From the NCBI GenBank assembly GCA_036703255.1, contig DATNPL010000222.1, positions 62,001 through 126,000 on the forward strand: 64,000 nt of DNA, given 5' to 3'. This DNA comes from Drouetiella sp036703255. GTDB lineage: Bacteria > Cyanobacteriota > Cyanobacteriia > Elainellales > Elainellaceae. The notes beneath the pieces are model-generated. The model was not told the DNA's origin, made no database searches, and was given only the letters and a program-made list of their open reading frames with translations. Positions 1-8,524 of this stretch are shown here, piece after piece; the first letter of the stretch is position 1, and each line of letters starts with the position of its first letter. The translations under genes and the position numbers were made by a program.

Positions 1-882
1 AAAGGTTTTTTAATTACATCCAGTGGCTATACGCACTCTGCCCTCACCTATTTTCAGCAGGCCAACAACGATAAGGTGCAGCTTGCACTCTATCGTGACA
101 GCAAGGTTATCCGGATCACAGGCCATGAAAATGGCATTGAGCCACCCCGACGAGAGTTAAGTTACTTGGGCGTGTTTACCTGCAAGGGCGGGGTGGGCAA
201 AACCACGATTAGCGCCCATTTGGCCGGAGCCTTTGCGCTGTCGGGATACGATGCGGCTCTGATTGATCTAGACCCCCAGAAAAACCTGACAACGCTGTTG
301 GGAGAAGGGGTGAAGCTGCCGGGACTCAACAATAAGTTAGGGAATACCGTCACCGTTTATGGGATTGATGAATGGGACGATCGCCATCCGCCCGATGTCA
401 ATGTAGTGGTCTGCGACTGCTCACCTGTTTTGGAAGCCAATCCGGTTGATCTGATCAAAAAATTTTCCTATTGCATTATCCCGACGACGCTGAATCCCTT
501 AGGGCTGAACAAAAATGGACATGTGATTAAGCGAACGATCGAGGCCATTCGTCGGGTCAACCAAACAGCATATCTGTTTATCTTAATCAACAACTATTTT
601 GACGACGAAAGTAACCGCAGCCGTGTCCTCAAAGAGGAATATCAGCGATACTTTGCCGAACTCTCACAAGAGGATGAACGCTTCAAGTTTATCGATCCAG
701 AAGAGGTCGCTATTCGCAACAGCAAGCAGCTGTTTTATTGGGGATATCACATCTACAGCGGCGATCGCTACCAGTTAGCTTTCAATCCTGTAGGGGGTCG
801 CTGTTTACCCAAGGCCGATTTTCTCAATTTGCTGGATTACCTAGAGGAGCATTCCAATCTAGAGGAGCTGAAGCGGCATTAA
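1..882 (+). CDS. ParA-type ATPase fused to a restriction-endonuclease-like domain (5' end cut by window)
   Basis: The frame is open from base 1, so the GTG at 76 is probably not the true start and the protein begins outside the window. The first about 40 residues (GFLITSSGYTHSALTYF...) resemble the C-terminal edge of Mrr-like PD-(D/E)XK nuclease domains, where a hydrophobic-TTS-x-F/Y-T-x-x-A strand-helix is typical; this is inference from a short piece. A complete ParA/MinD-like P-loop ATPase follows: deviant Walker A CKGGVGKTT, then LIDLDPQKN and VVVCDCSP. ParA relatives segregate plasmids or chromosomes or position complexes using an ATP-driven dimer. No parB or parS is visible downstream. 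A nuclease-ParA fusion would suggest a mobile-element or defence role rather than housekeeping partition. ATPase call is firm, fusion is moderate. Confidence 0.75.
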   Translation, partial: KGFLITSSGYTHSALTYFQQANNDKVQLALYRDSKVIRITGHENGIEPPRRELSYLGVFTCKGGVGKTTISAHLAGAFALSGYDAALIDLDPQKNLTTLLGEGVKLPGLNNKLGNTVTVYGIDEWDDRHPPDVNVVVCDCSPVLEANPVDLIKKFSYCIIPTTLNPLGLNKNGHVIKRTIEAIRRVNQTAYLFILINNYFDDESNRSRVLKEEYQRYFAELSQEDERFKFIDPEEVAIRNSKQLFYWGYHIYSGDRYQLAFNPVGGRCLPKADFLNLLDYLEEHSNLEELKRH

Positions 883-930
883 AACAATCCTCGGTGTCCG
901 ATTCCGAATTTTAGATTTGAGTTGGATTGA

Positions 931-1000
931 CGAAAGCCTCTAAAATCGTAAAGAGGCTTCGAGCGACCTGACAGGCACTCAGCGGCAGGTCAGGGGTTTT
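931..1000 (+). terminator. Two stem-loops after the ParA-type gene
   Basis: An imperfect hairpin (931-941 pairing with 952-961) is followed by a short stem (967-972 with 989-994) and a TTTT run at 997-1000. It lies between the ParA-type gene and the next plus-strand gene, so it probably terminates the first. Confidence 0.4.
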
Positions 1001-1050
1001 AAAGCTGCTCATTCAAAATTGCCCCCTTAAAATCGCTCACTCAAAATCGG

Positions 1051-2691
1051 ATGACCTCTTTCAGCCCTAAGCAAACTCTATCCATGCAGACCCGCGATGG
1101 CGTGCGGCTTGATGCAGATGTCTACTATCCCAAGCACCAGGGCAAGTTTCCAGTCTTGCTCATGCGGCAGCCTTACGGACGGGCGATCGCCTCAACTGTC
1201 GTTTATGCCCACCCCAGCTGGTATGCCGATCAGGGCTATATTGTGGTGATTCAAGACGTGCGCGGGCGGGGCACATCCCATGGAGACTTTGAGCTATTTG
1301 TCAATGAGATTGAGGATGGTTTTGACACGGTAGAGTGGGCAGCCCATCTGCCCCACAGCACCGGACAGGTGGGCATGTATGGCTTTTCCTATCAGGGCAT
1401 GACCCAGCTTTATGCAGCGATCGATCGTCCCCCTGCGCTCAAGGCACTTGCCCCTGCCATGGTCGGCTATGACCTGTATCAGGACTGGGCATACGAGGGC
1501 GGCGCTTTCTGCTATCAGCTCAACTTAGGCTGGGCGATGCAGCTTGCCGCAGAGACGGCTCGACGCAAAGCCAATCAGGAGGCATACCAAACCCTTTATG
1601 CGGCTGCCCGCAATCCGCCTTTGCATGATCCGGTTTGCCCCCTTTCGGGCATTTTGCGGCAGCTTGCGCCTGAGTCGCACTACCCCGACTGGCTGAGCCA
1701 TCCCGACCCTAACGACTCTTACTGGCAGATGTCGCCCCATCACCAGATGCAGGCCGTCGATCTGCCCATGCTGCATATTGGCGGCTGGTTTGACACCTAC
1801 CTGCGTGGCACGGTACGACTCTATAAGGCGATGGTAGCCCGCAGCCAATTTCCTCAGCATCTGGTTGTCGCACCTTGGGCGCATTTACCCTGGGGTCGCA
1901 AAACCGGAGCGATCGACTATGGCATTGAGGCGCAAAACAGGATCGATCGCCTCCAAATTCAATGGTTCGACTATTTTCTCAAAGGGAGCGGCTCCCTGGA
2001 AGAGAGTCCCGTTAGCCTGTTTGAAATGGGCACAAACCAGTGGTGCAAATTTTCTCAATTTCCGGCCACGTTCCCGCAAATTTATGCTCTCTCTAGCACC
2101 GGACTGGCGGCAATGGGCGAAGGTTCACTCACGACTCAACCCTCCTCTAGCTCAGCCCCACCCGACCTGCTGATCCATGACCCCTGGCGACCTGTCCCCT
2201 CTTGGGGCGGACATGCTGCTATGCCTGCTGGCCCATTCGATCGCGCTGCTATAGACTGCCGTACCGATGTTCTCACCTACACCTCAGCCCCCCTAGAGAC
2301 AGATCTACATATCGCTGGAGAGGCGATCGTTCAAATTTATTGCACTGCCGATACCCCCAGCTTTGACCTCTGTGCCACCCTCTCTGAAGTCAAGCCCAAT
2401 GGCAGCGTTTTCGGCTTTAGCCAAGGCTATCTGCGCATTCCCCTATCCTCTGCTTTGCCAGCGTCCTATCTGATCTCCCTTCAGCCCACCTGCATTTGCA
2501 TTGCAGCAGGAAACAGCCTACGCCTTAGCCTCAGCGCCGCATGCTTCCCGGCTTATGCCATGAACCCTGGCACAGGCACGCAGCCCATCGACAGTCAATT
2601 GATCGATGCCCAGGTGATTACCATCACGGTCTACTCAGATGGCGATCGCCCCTCGCACATTCTCTTACCGATCGAAGAGATCAAAAGCTAG
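1051..2691 (+). CDS. CocE/NonD family hydrolase (X-Pro dipeptidyl-peptidase S15 type)
   Basis: A 546-residue alpha/beta hydrolase of the CocE/S15 family, whose members hydrolyse esters, amides or N-terminal dipeptides. Visible features: an early strand with TRDGVRLDADVYYP, the conserved IQDVRGRGTSHGDF segment, and the nucleophile elbow GFSYQG with Ser at about residue 113. The later GWFDTYLRG (acid) and VVAPWAHLPWG (histidine) segments complete the triad. The C-terminal about 200 residues form the jelly-roll typical of the family (LHIAGEAIVQIYCTADTPSFDLCATLSEV). There is no signal peptide, so it is probably cytoplasmic. Its stop codon overlaps the stop of the convergent YihY gene within a CTAG tetranucleotide. 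Substrate cannot be predicted. Confidence 0.9.
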   Translation: MTSFSPKQTLSMQTRDGVRLDADVYYPKHQGKFPVLLMRQPYGRAIASTVVYAHPSWYADQGYIVVIQDVRGRGTSHGDFELFVNEIEDGFDTVEWAAHLPHSTGQVGMYGFSYQGMTQLYAAIDRPPALKALAPAMVGYDLYQDWAYEGGAFCYQLNLGWAMQLAAETARRKANQEAYQTLYAAARNPPLHDPVCPLSGILRQLAPESHYPDWLSHPDPNDSYWQMSPHHQMQAVDLPMLHIGGWFDTYLRGTVRLYKAMVARSQFPQHLVVAPWAHLPWGRKTGAIDYGIEAQNRIDRLQIQWFDYFLKGSGSLEESPVSLFEMGTNQWCKFSQFPATFPQIYALSSTGLAAMGEGSLTTQPSSSSAPPDLLIHDPWRPVPSWGGHAAMPAGPFDRAAIDCRTDVLTYTSAPLETDLHIAGEAIVQIYCTADTPSFDLCATLSEVKPNGSVFGFSQGYLRIPLSSALPASYLISLQPTCICIAAGNSLRLSLSAACFPAYAMNPGTGTQPIDSQLIDAQVITITVYSDGDRPSHILLPIEEIKS

Positions 2692-3611
2692 CGCCTGCCT
2701 TGCATTTCCTCATTTTTCTGCCTTTCCCGGCTTTGCCCTAGCATGGCTTCACCCACCGTCACGTTGAGCTGATCGCCCAACAGCAGCACCAGCGAACTCA
2801 TATACAGCCACAGCAGCAGCACAATCACCGCTCCGACTGCGCCATAAACCCGGTTGTAGTTGCCAAAATGCTTGACATACAGCCGAAACAGGTTAGAAAC
2901 GATCGCCCAAATCACCGCAGCCAGTACGGCACCGGGCATAATCGGTTGTCCCGGATTCCAACGGCTTGGCCCGTAGCGATAGATCGCCCCAAATGCCAAC
3001 GACATGATTAGTAAAATCAGCGGCAGTGCCAGCCAGCCCCAAAATTTCAGTAGCTCCGAGGCGATCGAGCCGTTTTGGGAAGCCACAACGCTTGCCGTAT
3101 TGCTGACCAGCACATCGCCTACCAGCATCAGCGCCAGAGACAGCAGCAGCATGACAATGGCCCCCAAGGTCAACATTAGCGCCACCAGCTTAGACTTCCA
3201 GAATGGACGTGACAGACGCGGCGGAATTTGATGAATCTGATCCAGCGCCGTCATGGCGGCTCCTAGCGCCCCTGAAGCCGCCCATAACGCAAACAAAAAG
3301 CTAAAGGAAAAGAGCCGTCCATCTTGCCCCTGGCTCACCTCCTGGGCAAAGCCCTGAAGCAACCCCAAAACCTCAGTCGGGGCAACCTCGCTCACCTGGC
3401 CTGCCAGCTTTTCAAAGGTGCTGTTGAGCGGATTAAACAGGCCGATCGCCGTCAAAACCGCCAGCGTTGCCGGAAACAGAGACAGCATAGCGTTATACGC
3501 CATCTCTGACGCTAACCCTGGAAGCCGTTGCCGAAAGGCTGCCGCGATCGTTTTTCGCAGGGTTCGCCCGTTGAGGTATTGAAAAAATTGAAAAAACCGC
3601 AGCGATCGCAT
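2688..3611 (-). CDS. YihY/virulence factor BrkB family membrane protein
   Basis: A 307-residue integral membrane protein of the YihY/BrkB (formerly Rbn) family. The N-terminal amphipathic segment, AYNAMLSLFPATLAVLTAIGLF, the ASGALGAAMTALDQIH region and the late GPSRWNPGQPIMPGAVLAAVIWAIVSNLFRLYVKHFGNYNRVYGAVGAVIVLLLWLYMSSLVLLLGDQLN stretch match the family pattern of about six membrane helices. The function of the family is not settled; the old RNase BN assignment was withdrawn. Convergent with and overlapping the preceding hydrolase by four bases. Confidence 0.88.
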   Translation of the reverse strand: MRSLRFFQFFQYLNGRTLRKTIAAAFRQRLPGLASEMAYNAMLSLFPATLAVLTAIGLFNPLNSTFEKLAGQVSEVAPTEVLGLLQGFAQEVSQGQDGRLFSFSFLFALWAASGALGAAMTALDQIHQIPPRLSRPFWKSKLVALMLTLGAIVMLLLSLALMLVGDVLVSNTASVVASQNGSIASELLKFWGWLALPLILLIMSLAFGAIYRYGPSRWNPGQPIMPGAVLAAVIWAIVSNLFRLYVKHFGNYNRVYGAVGAVIVLLLWLYMSSLVLLLGDQLNVTVGEAMLGQSRERQKNEEMQGRR

Positions 3612-3929
3612 GGTTATAGAGTTGAGGATGAGAGTTGACAGCTTTACAAACGCTATTATGCCGAGGAAGCTAAGAACTCTCGTCAGGTTCTGTCCATCTT
3701 ATTCGTGTGATATCTTACCCGTAAAATTCAACAGAATAAATCAACCTGTAGGAAAAGCGCAGCTCTTATGGCACTACGCAACTAGGTTAGGAGAGGTTAT
3801 TTTTTGAAAGCCTCGCTACGCGAGGCTTTCAAAAAATAACTCATTTGGATCTAAGCGCGTAGCGCTATACCACTGGAGTTTAACGAACAACGCAATGACT
3901 TTGGCAGGGGCAATGTCCAGTGCAAGCGC
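3612..3929. other. Intergenic stretch with a long hairpin, no supported gene
   Basis: The only open frames are short and lack coding character. The stretch holds the 45-base palindrome at 3796-3840 and a small AGCGC/GCGCT stem at 3854-3866. Confidence 0.5.
3796..3840. repeat. Snap-back palindrome, T6-GAAAG family
   Basis: The two 20-base arms (3796-3815 and 3821-3840) are perfectly complementary with a 5-base loop. The outer arm is T-rich and the inner arm GC-rich, so the RNA from either strand would be a hairpin followed by U residues, as in a bidirectional terminator. The TTTTTTGAAAG outer arm recurs in the palindrome at 62928-62976, which suggests a repeat family rather than two independent terminators. 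It lies downstream of the minus-strand TPR gene. Confidence 0.75.
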
Positions 3930-6677
3930 CTACAGATAAGCGCTTCCCTGAGAATTAACATGAGCCGCCAAGGGCGATCGCCCCTGATGTTCTGCCTGAT
4001 GATGGTCTCCCTGATTAAGGCTCTGGCTAAGACTGTCTCCAGTACGCCCGTTTTCTCCAAAGCCCGCTTCTGAGGAGAACAAGTCCTGAAAAGTCAGCGG
4101 CAGATTGGGTTCAGCAGAATTGCCGCCAGAATGAGCCGTTGGGTGGCAACCCTTGACTTGAGGTTCATCTGGAACACCTTGAAACAAACTGGCGATCGCC
4201 TCAAAGTCGGGTGCAATGGCTTCTCGCACGCCTTTCTTGGCTTGAGGGGCGGCATAACTCATGGCGGCTCTGGGCTGCCGTAATTTGGCTAGACTCTTAA
4301 GCGCTTTTTGGGCATTGCGGGAGCTGCCCGATTGACTAAACAACGCCGCCGCCTTCTCTAAGTCCGTGATCGCTCCTTGGGTATTGCGCAACTTTTGCCA
4401 TGACAGCCCTCGGTAGTAGTGGGCTACGGCAGCGTCAGGGGCTAAATAGGTGGCTTCGCCATAGTCGGCAATGGCATTCTGATGCCGATCCAGCTTTTGC
4501 CAAACCAGACCCCGGTAGAAAAAAGCGATCGCCCAGTCGGGTTGCATCTCAATCGCCTGCGTATAGTCAGCAATAGCTCCTTCTAGGTCGCCTTGCTCAG
4601 AGCGGACAAAGGCTCGGTTGCAGTAGGTGATGGCCTGTTGCGGGTTAATGTGAATTGCTGCTGTCAAGTCGGCGATGGCGTTGTCAAACTCTCCCATCTC
4701 ATAATAGGCGCTGCCCCGGTAGCCATAAAGGATGGCCTGCTCAGGGGTACCTTCTGAGCCTGCAAGGGCATATTCCAAAACATGCGTGTAGTCAGCGATC
4801 GCACCTGTCTTGTCTCCCAGATCATGCCGCGTTGCGCCGCGATTCCAATGCGACACTAAATCCTCTGGCTCTAAAACAGGATGCTCAAACCGAGCAATGA
4901 GACGCTGAATCGCCTCTGGATCGCGAGTTCGCAGCTTCAGCTGCACTTCTGAAAGCGCTGTTGTCGTTTTGAGCGCATCTGCAATTCCCAGCACCGCAAA
5001 GGCTCGATCGGAAACCAAAAAACTTTCGTGGGTACCCAAAATTTTGAACTGAAAGTTTTCAGGATAGGTGCGCTTAAAGTTGAGCAAATGGTGCAAGGTC
5101 GCTTGAATAGCATCCTGCGGCACTCCAACATTGGGCTTCCAGCCCCGCTGAATTTTTTTGAGGAGTCGCTCATCATGGCGATCGACCCAGTTACACCAGC
5201 CGATGTCTAGCCGTCGCCCCTTCTGTAGAAAAGCTTCTAGATTTTGCAACATGGGTTCTTCCAAGCTGCATTGATTCGCCCAAGGCAAAATTAAGATTAA
5301 TCGTTTTTCGGTCGTGCTCAGCGCTTCTTCCAGAAGGGCACGGCTGCTCGTCAGCAGTTCACCTGGGTCACCATCTTGCGCTAGATCAAACATGAGTTCA
5401 TAGTTTGGCGTAGCAGGGACAGCCTGAAGCTGCTGTGAAATATATTTCAGCTCTTGCTGCACAACCTCTTGAATCCGCCCTCTAAAGTCATCTAGCTTTG
5501 TTTCAGCCACCGGAATCCGCTGAGAAAGCTCCCGAAGCTGGCTCTGAAGCGCTGCCATATCCAGGTTTTTGGGTAAATGATTCATCTGTTCTTGCAGCTG
5601 CTGATTTTGCGCTGCTAGAGTCTCCGTAAAGGATTGAATGTCGGCAAGCTGCGATCGCAAATGCTCTAAATAATGGGCGGCTTCTGCCTGAATCGTTGTG
5701 ATGCTAGACAGGGTTGCAGAAGGCTGAAACTTTTGCCCTTGAATAATTTCTTGCTCTAACTCACCCGACAAAACCGCATGGGAGGTTCCTGAGTCAGGGC
5801 TAGAACCCGCGACAGAGGGTTTCAGTAAATTGCCAAACACGCTATTAAAGCTGACGGCTGCTGTTTCAATCGACACCACCGACTGCCGCAATCGCTCTTG
5901 CTGCTGGTGGAGTTCGCGTACCTCTTTCACCAGAGTCAGTAAATCTCTTCGCGGCACCAAATCGGTAATCATCCGCACGAGTTCGCCCACTTCTTGTTTC
6001 AGAGAGCTGAGGTCTACCGGAGGGGGAAGTTGGCCAAACCGCCGATCGAGTCGTGAAATCTGCTCTTGCAGGGAAGTAAAATTAGGCTTGCTTGGGCTAG
6101 ATAGAGTCTCTACATGGGCTTGGATACTCGTCACATCCGATTGCAGTTGGGCGATCGCAGTGTCTGTATGGCTAGACTCAGCCAGAGCTTTGAGCTGACG
6201 CAAATCAAGACCCATGTCCGCCATTTCCCCAGTCACCTGCTGATACTGCGCCTCTAGCTGGGTGATTTCTTGCCGTGCTGATTCTAGTCCCTGCTGCTCT
6301 AAGGGCTGGAGCCGCTGATTTAACTCTTGTTGCAAAGCCGTGATTTCTGCATAGAGTCGGCGGGCAACTTCTCGGTCTTTTGCCAATAATCCCTGTCGCA
6401 GCCGATGGATCGTTTCTGTGGAAGGCAGAGTAGCGATATGTTGATTTAATAAATCCACCTGGCTAGCCAACTTTTGATCGGTTTCTGCCAAAGACAGGTC
6501 GCGCTGACGGCTGTTGTCCTCAAATCGCCGTCGGCTCAGCAGATCCAAAATGACCAACAGCGACATTGGCATCGTGGTGTACAGGATTTGCTTCGACACA
6601 AGGGAGGCGATCGAGCCTGCCACCAGACCCGCCACAGACAGATTTTCTAAAGCGCCTAACCGAGGATTTCTTTTCAT
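3930..6677 (-). CDS. Membrane-anchored coiled-coil protein with PLD-like and TPR regions
   Basis: A 915-residue multi-region protein. Residues about 14-45 are hydrophobic and probably form one or two membrane helices. About 55-415 is long, Gln/Leu-rich coiled coil. About 425-595 resembles a degenerate phospholipase-D-like fold: LTSSRALLEEALSTTEKRLILILPW, then FKILGTHESFLVSDRAFAVLG in place of a full HxK motif, so catalysis looks unlikely. About 605-790 contains TPR units such as AILYGYRGSAYYEMGEFDNAIADLTAAIHINPQ, plus three more repeats. The C-terminal tail is polar. TPRs imply protein-protein contacts, and the layout suggests a membrane-tethered scaffold. No precise function can be assigned. 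It is transcribed divergently from grpE. Confidence 0.8.
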   Translation of the reverse strand: MKRNPRLGALENLSVAGLVAGSIASLVSKQILYTTMPMSLLVILDLLSRRRFEDNSRQRDLSLAETDQKLASQVDLLNQHIATLPSTETIHRLRQGLLAKDREVARRLYAEITALQQELNQRLQPLEQQGLESARQEITQLEAQYQQVTGEMADMGLDLRQLKALAESSHTDTAIAQLQSDVTSIQAHVETLSSPSKPNFTSLQEQISRLDRRFGQLPPPVDLSSLKQEVGELVRMITDLVPRRDLLTLVKEVRELHQQQERLRQSVVSIETAAVSFNSVFGNLLKPSVAGSSPDSGTSHAVLSGELEQEIIQGQKFQPSATLSSITTIQAEAAHYLEHLRSQLADIQSFTETLAAQNQQLQEQMNHLPKNLDMAALQSQLRELSQRIPVAETKLDDFRGRIQEVVQQELKYISQQLQAVPATPNYELMFDLAQDGDPGELLTSSRALLEEALSTTEKRLILILPWANQCSLEEPMLQNLEAFLQKGRRLDIGWCNWVDRHDERLLKKIQRGWKPNVGVPQDAIQATLHHLLNFKRTYPENFQFKILGTHESFLVSDRAFAVLGIADALKTTTALSEVQLKLRTRDPEAIQRLIARFEHPVLEPEDLVSHWNRGATRHDLGDKTGAIADYTHVLEYALAGSEGTPEQAILYGYRGSAYYEMGEFDNAIADLTAAIHINPQQAITYCNRAFVRSEQGDLEGAIADYTQAIEMQPDWAIAFFYRGLVWQKLDRHQNAIADYGEATYLAPDAAVAHYYRGLSWQKLRNTQGAITDLEKAAALFSQSGSSRNAQKALKSLAKLRQPRAAMSYAAPQAKKGVREAIAPDFEAIASLFQGVPDEPQVKGCHPTAHSGGNSAEPNLPLTFQDLFSSEAGFGENGRTGDSLSQSLNQGDHHQAEHQGRSPLAAHVNSQGSAYL

Positions 6678-7439
6678 CTCAAACCATAGCTTCTGATGGA
6701 CTGGGACTATCCAGAACCGAGAAAGTCCTTCAAAGAAGTCAAAATGGGCTTATTCATCATTCCAGCCCTTTTGCCTCAATTCAGGAAATTCTCTAGCGGT
6801 AGTCTTTTAGGTATGGCTAAGCTGAGGTATGTCTTTTGCAAGACGTATCCTGCGAAAAACCACACCCAAACGGCCAATACCGTTTTTCGTAAATGCAAAT
6901 AGGGACAATCTGTAGGAATGGGGGCGATCGCCTACTGAAATCGAGCCTGGGCCTAGCTCAAAGCATGAGATGGCATACATCAAAAACCATTGATGTAAGG
7001 CTCTACCGCAACGGCATCAAGTTCACTAGACTTCCTAAAACTTCTAATGTTTTAGGCTCTTATTCCTGTATCTAATTTGACCGCTCTTGGGTCGGGAAAG
7101 TTTCCATTTCAATGAAATGGCGATGAAATGGCGTCTTAAATATGCTCAGTAGATCGCAAATTAGGATCTTGGTAGGGTCTTGGTAGGGTCTTGGGGCGTG
7201 CTCCGCGCCTCTGGAATCTGACTGTCTTGGACCCAACACAATATCCCTGTCTTGACTCGCCAGCAGTCGCAATGCAACTTTATGATGACGATCGCCACTT
7301 TCTCTTTAAGCTATGTTGGTAGAACATCTGCCCATTTAATCGTGCTTAGCGGATAGCACCTGTTTGATTGTGAATGTCAAAACTTAGGGCAGAATAGATA
7401 AGTTGTGTATGAAAAGAGATAGCTAGATTCCACCGAAGG
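6678..7439. other. 762-base divergent intergenic region upstream of grpE, no gene seen
   Basis: It must hold promoters for the minus-strand TPR protein and for grpE. A CCATTTC-AAT-GAAATGG stem lies at 7104-7120. A direct repeat of the 11-mer GGTAGGGTCTT (two full copies) lies at 7171-7192. I found no CIRCE element (TTAGCACTC-N9-GAGTGCTAA) here. The short open frames have no coding character. Confidence 0.5.
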
Positions 7440-8216
7440 ATGAGCAGCTACAATCTTTTTGGAGACTGTAGATTAAAGATGGAAAGTGAGCCAATGTCTG
7501 CTGAAACAAACCTACCCATGGATCCAGACGCAACGCCACAGGAGTCTGTAGCGGCTCAGGTGATAGATGCAAATGAAGAATTTATCCTAGATTCAGATCT
7601 CGAACCCTTTGATTTGAGTCCAGACAGTACGGCCGAAAAGCCCGAAGGACTGAACCCAGAAGGTTCCAACAATGCCAGCAACCCTGCGGAGCAGGCCGGA
7701 CTTCAGGCGACGATCGCCGAGTTAAATCAATCCGTTACAGCCCTCAAAGCTCAGCTAGAAGATCGCAATAGCCAGTACATGCGTCTAGCGGCAGACTTTG
7801 AAAACTTTCGCAAGCGCACTCAAAAAGACAAAGAACGGGAAGAGCAAGAAACGAAATGCTCTACCGTCAAAGAATTGCTGCCTGTTGTAGACAACTTTGA
7901 ACGGGCGCGGGCGCAAATCAAGCCTCAGACCGATGCTGAAATGAATATTCATAAAAGCTATCAAGGGGTTTATAAGCAGCTTGTAGATGCGATGAAAAAG
8001 CTAGGTGTTTCTCCTATGCGCACGGAGGGTCAAGAATTTGATCCCAACCTCCATTCGGCTCTGGCTAGCCAGCCCACCGATGAGTTTCCTGAGGGCACCA
8101 TTATGGAGGAGCTGATGCGGGGGTATGTTATGGGCGATCGCGTCCTCCGCCATGCAATGGTCAAGGTTGCAGCCGCTCCAGAACCGGGTGAAAACAGAGA
8201 AGAATCCGTCAGCTAA
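7440..8216 (+). CDS. grpE: Nucleotide exchange factor GrpE
   Basis: A 258-residue GrpE, the cochaperone that releases ADP from DnaK. The N-terminal about 75 residues are acidic and disordered. The long dimerisation helix covers about residues 85-140 (LQATIAELNQSVTALKAQLEDRNSQYMRLAADFENFRKR). The beta-wing domain follows with KKLGVSPMRTEGQEFDPNLHSALA and VMGDRVLRHAMVKV, all classical for the family. The start is uncertain: the ATG at 7440 has a GAAGG directly against it, and ATGs at 7479 and 7494 are alternatives that remove up to 18 poorly conserved residues. dnaK follows after about 310 bases, the usual cyanobacterial grpE-dnaK order; no dnaJ follows within the window. Confidence 0.95.
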   Translation: MSSYNLFGDCRLKMESEPMSAETNLPMDPDATPQESVAAQVIDANEEFILDSDLEPFDLSPDSTAEKPEGLNPEGSNNASNPAEQAGLQATIAELNQSVTALKAQLEDRNSQYMRLAADFENFRKRTQKDKEREEQETKCSTVKELLPVVDNFERARAQIKPQTDAEMNIHKSYQGVYKQLVDAMKKLGVSPMRTEGQEFDPNLHSALASQPTDEFPEGTIMEELMRGYVMGDRVLRHAMVKVAAAPEPGENREESVS

Positions 8217-8524
8217 ACCTGCAAAGCTGGATAGGCAAGCTGGATACATGCAAGACTGATATACCTGCCAAGCCGATGCATCTATTAGAAACTGATGCAT
8301 TTGGAAATAGCCAAATCTACCGCCTGAAGATGTTGAGATAATTTGCTTCTGTCTCTTGTTTGGAGGATTCAGCGTTTACTAAACCAGCGTTTAGAAGACT
8401 CTACCCAGAAGATTTTGAAAGCAATTGATAACATTCCCGGAGAATTGCGGAATACTGGCTAAAGATGGGGTGAATTCATCCGCAGTTGTTCGCTCATCAC
8501 TTAGAAACTACGTAGCCGCGAATT
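8217..8524. other. grpE-dnaK intergenic region
   Basis: 308 bases with no coding potential. It contains short direct repeats (AAGCTGGATA twice, at about 8224 and 8237; AGCGTTTA twice near 8370-8393). No clear terminator separates the two genes. dnaK may have its own promoter here, but I see no convincing -35/-10 pair. Confidence 0.4.

Noticed and set aside
6678..7439. CIRCE operator upstream of grpE
   Set aside because: No TTAGCACTC-N9-GAGTGCTAA was found.
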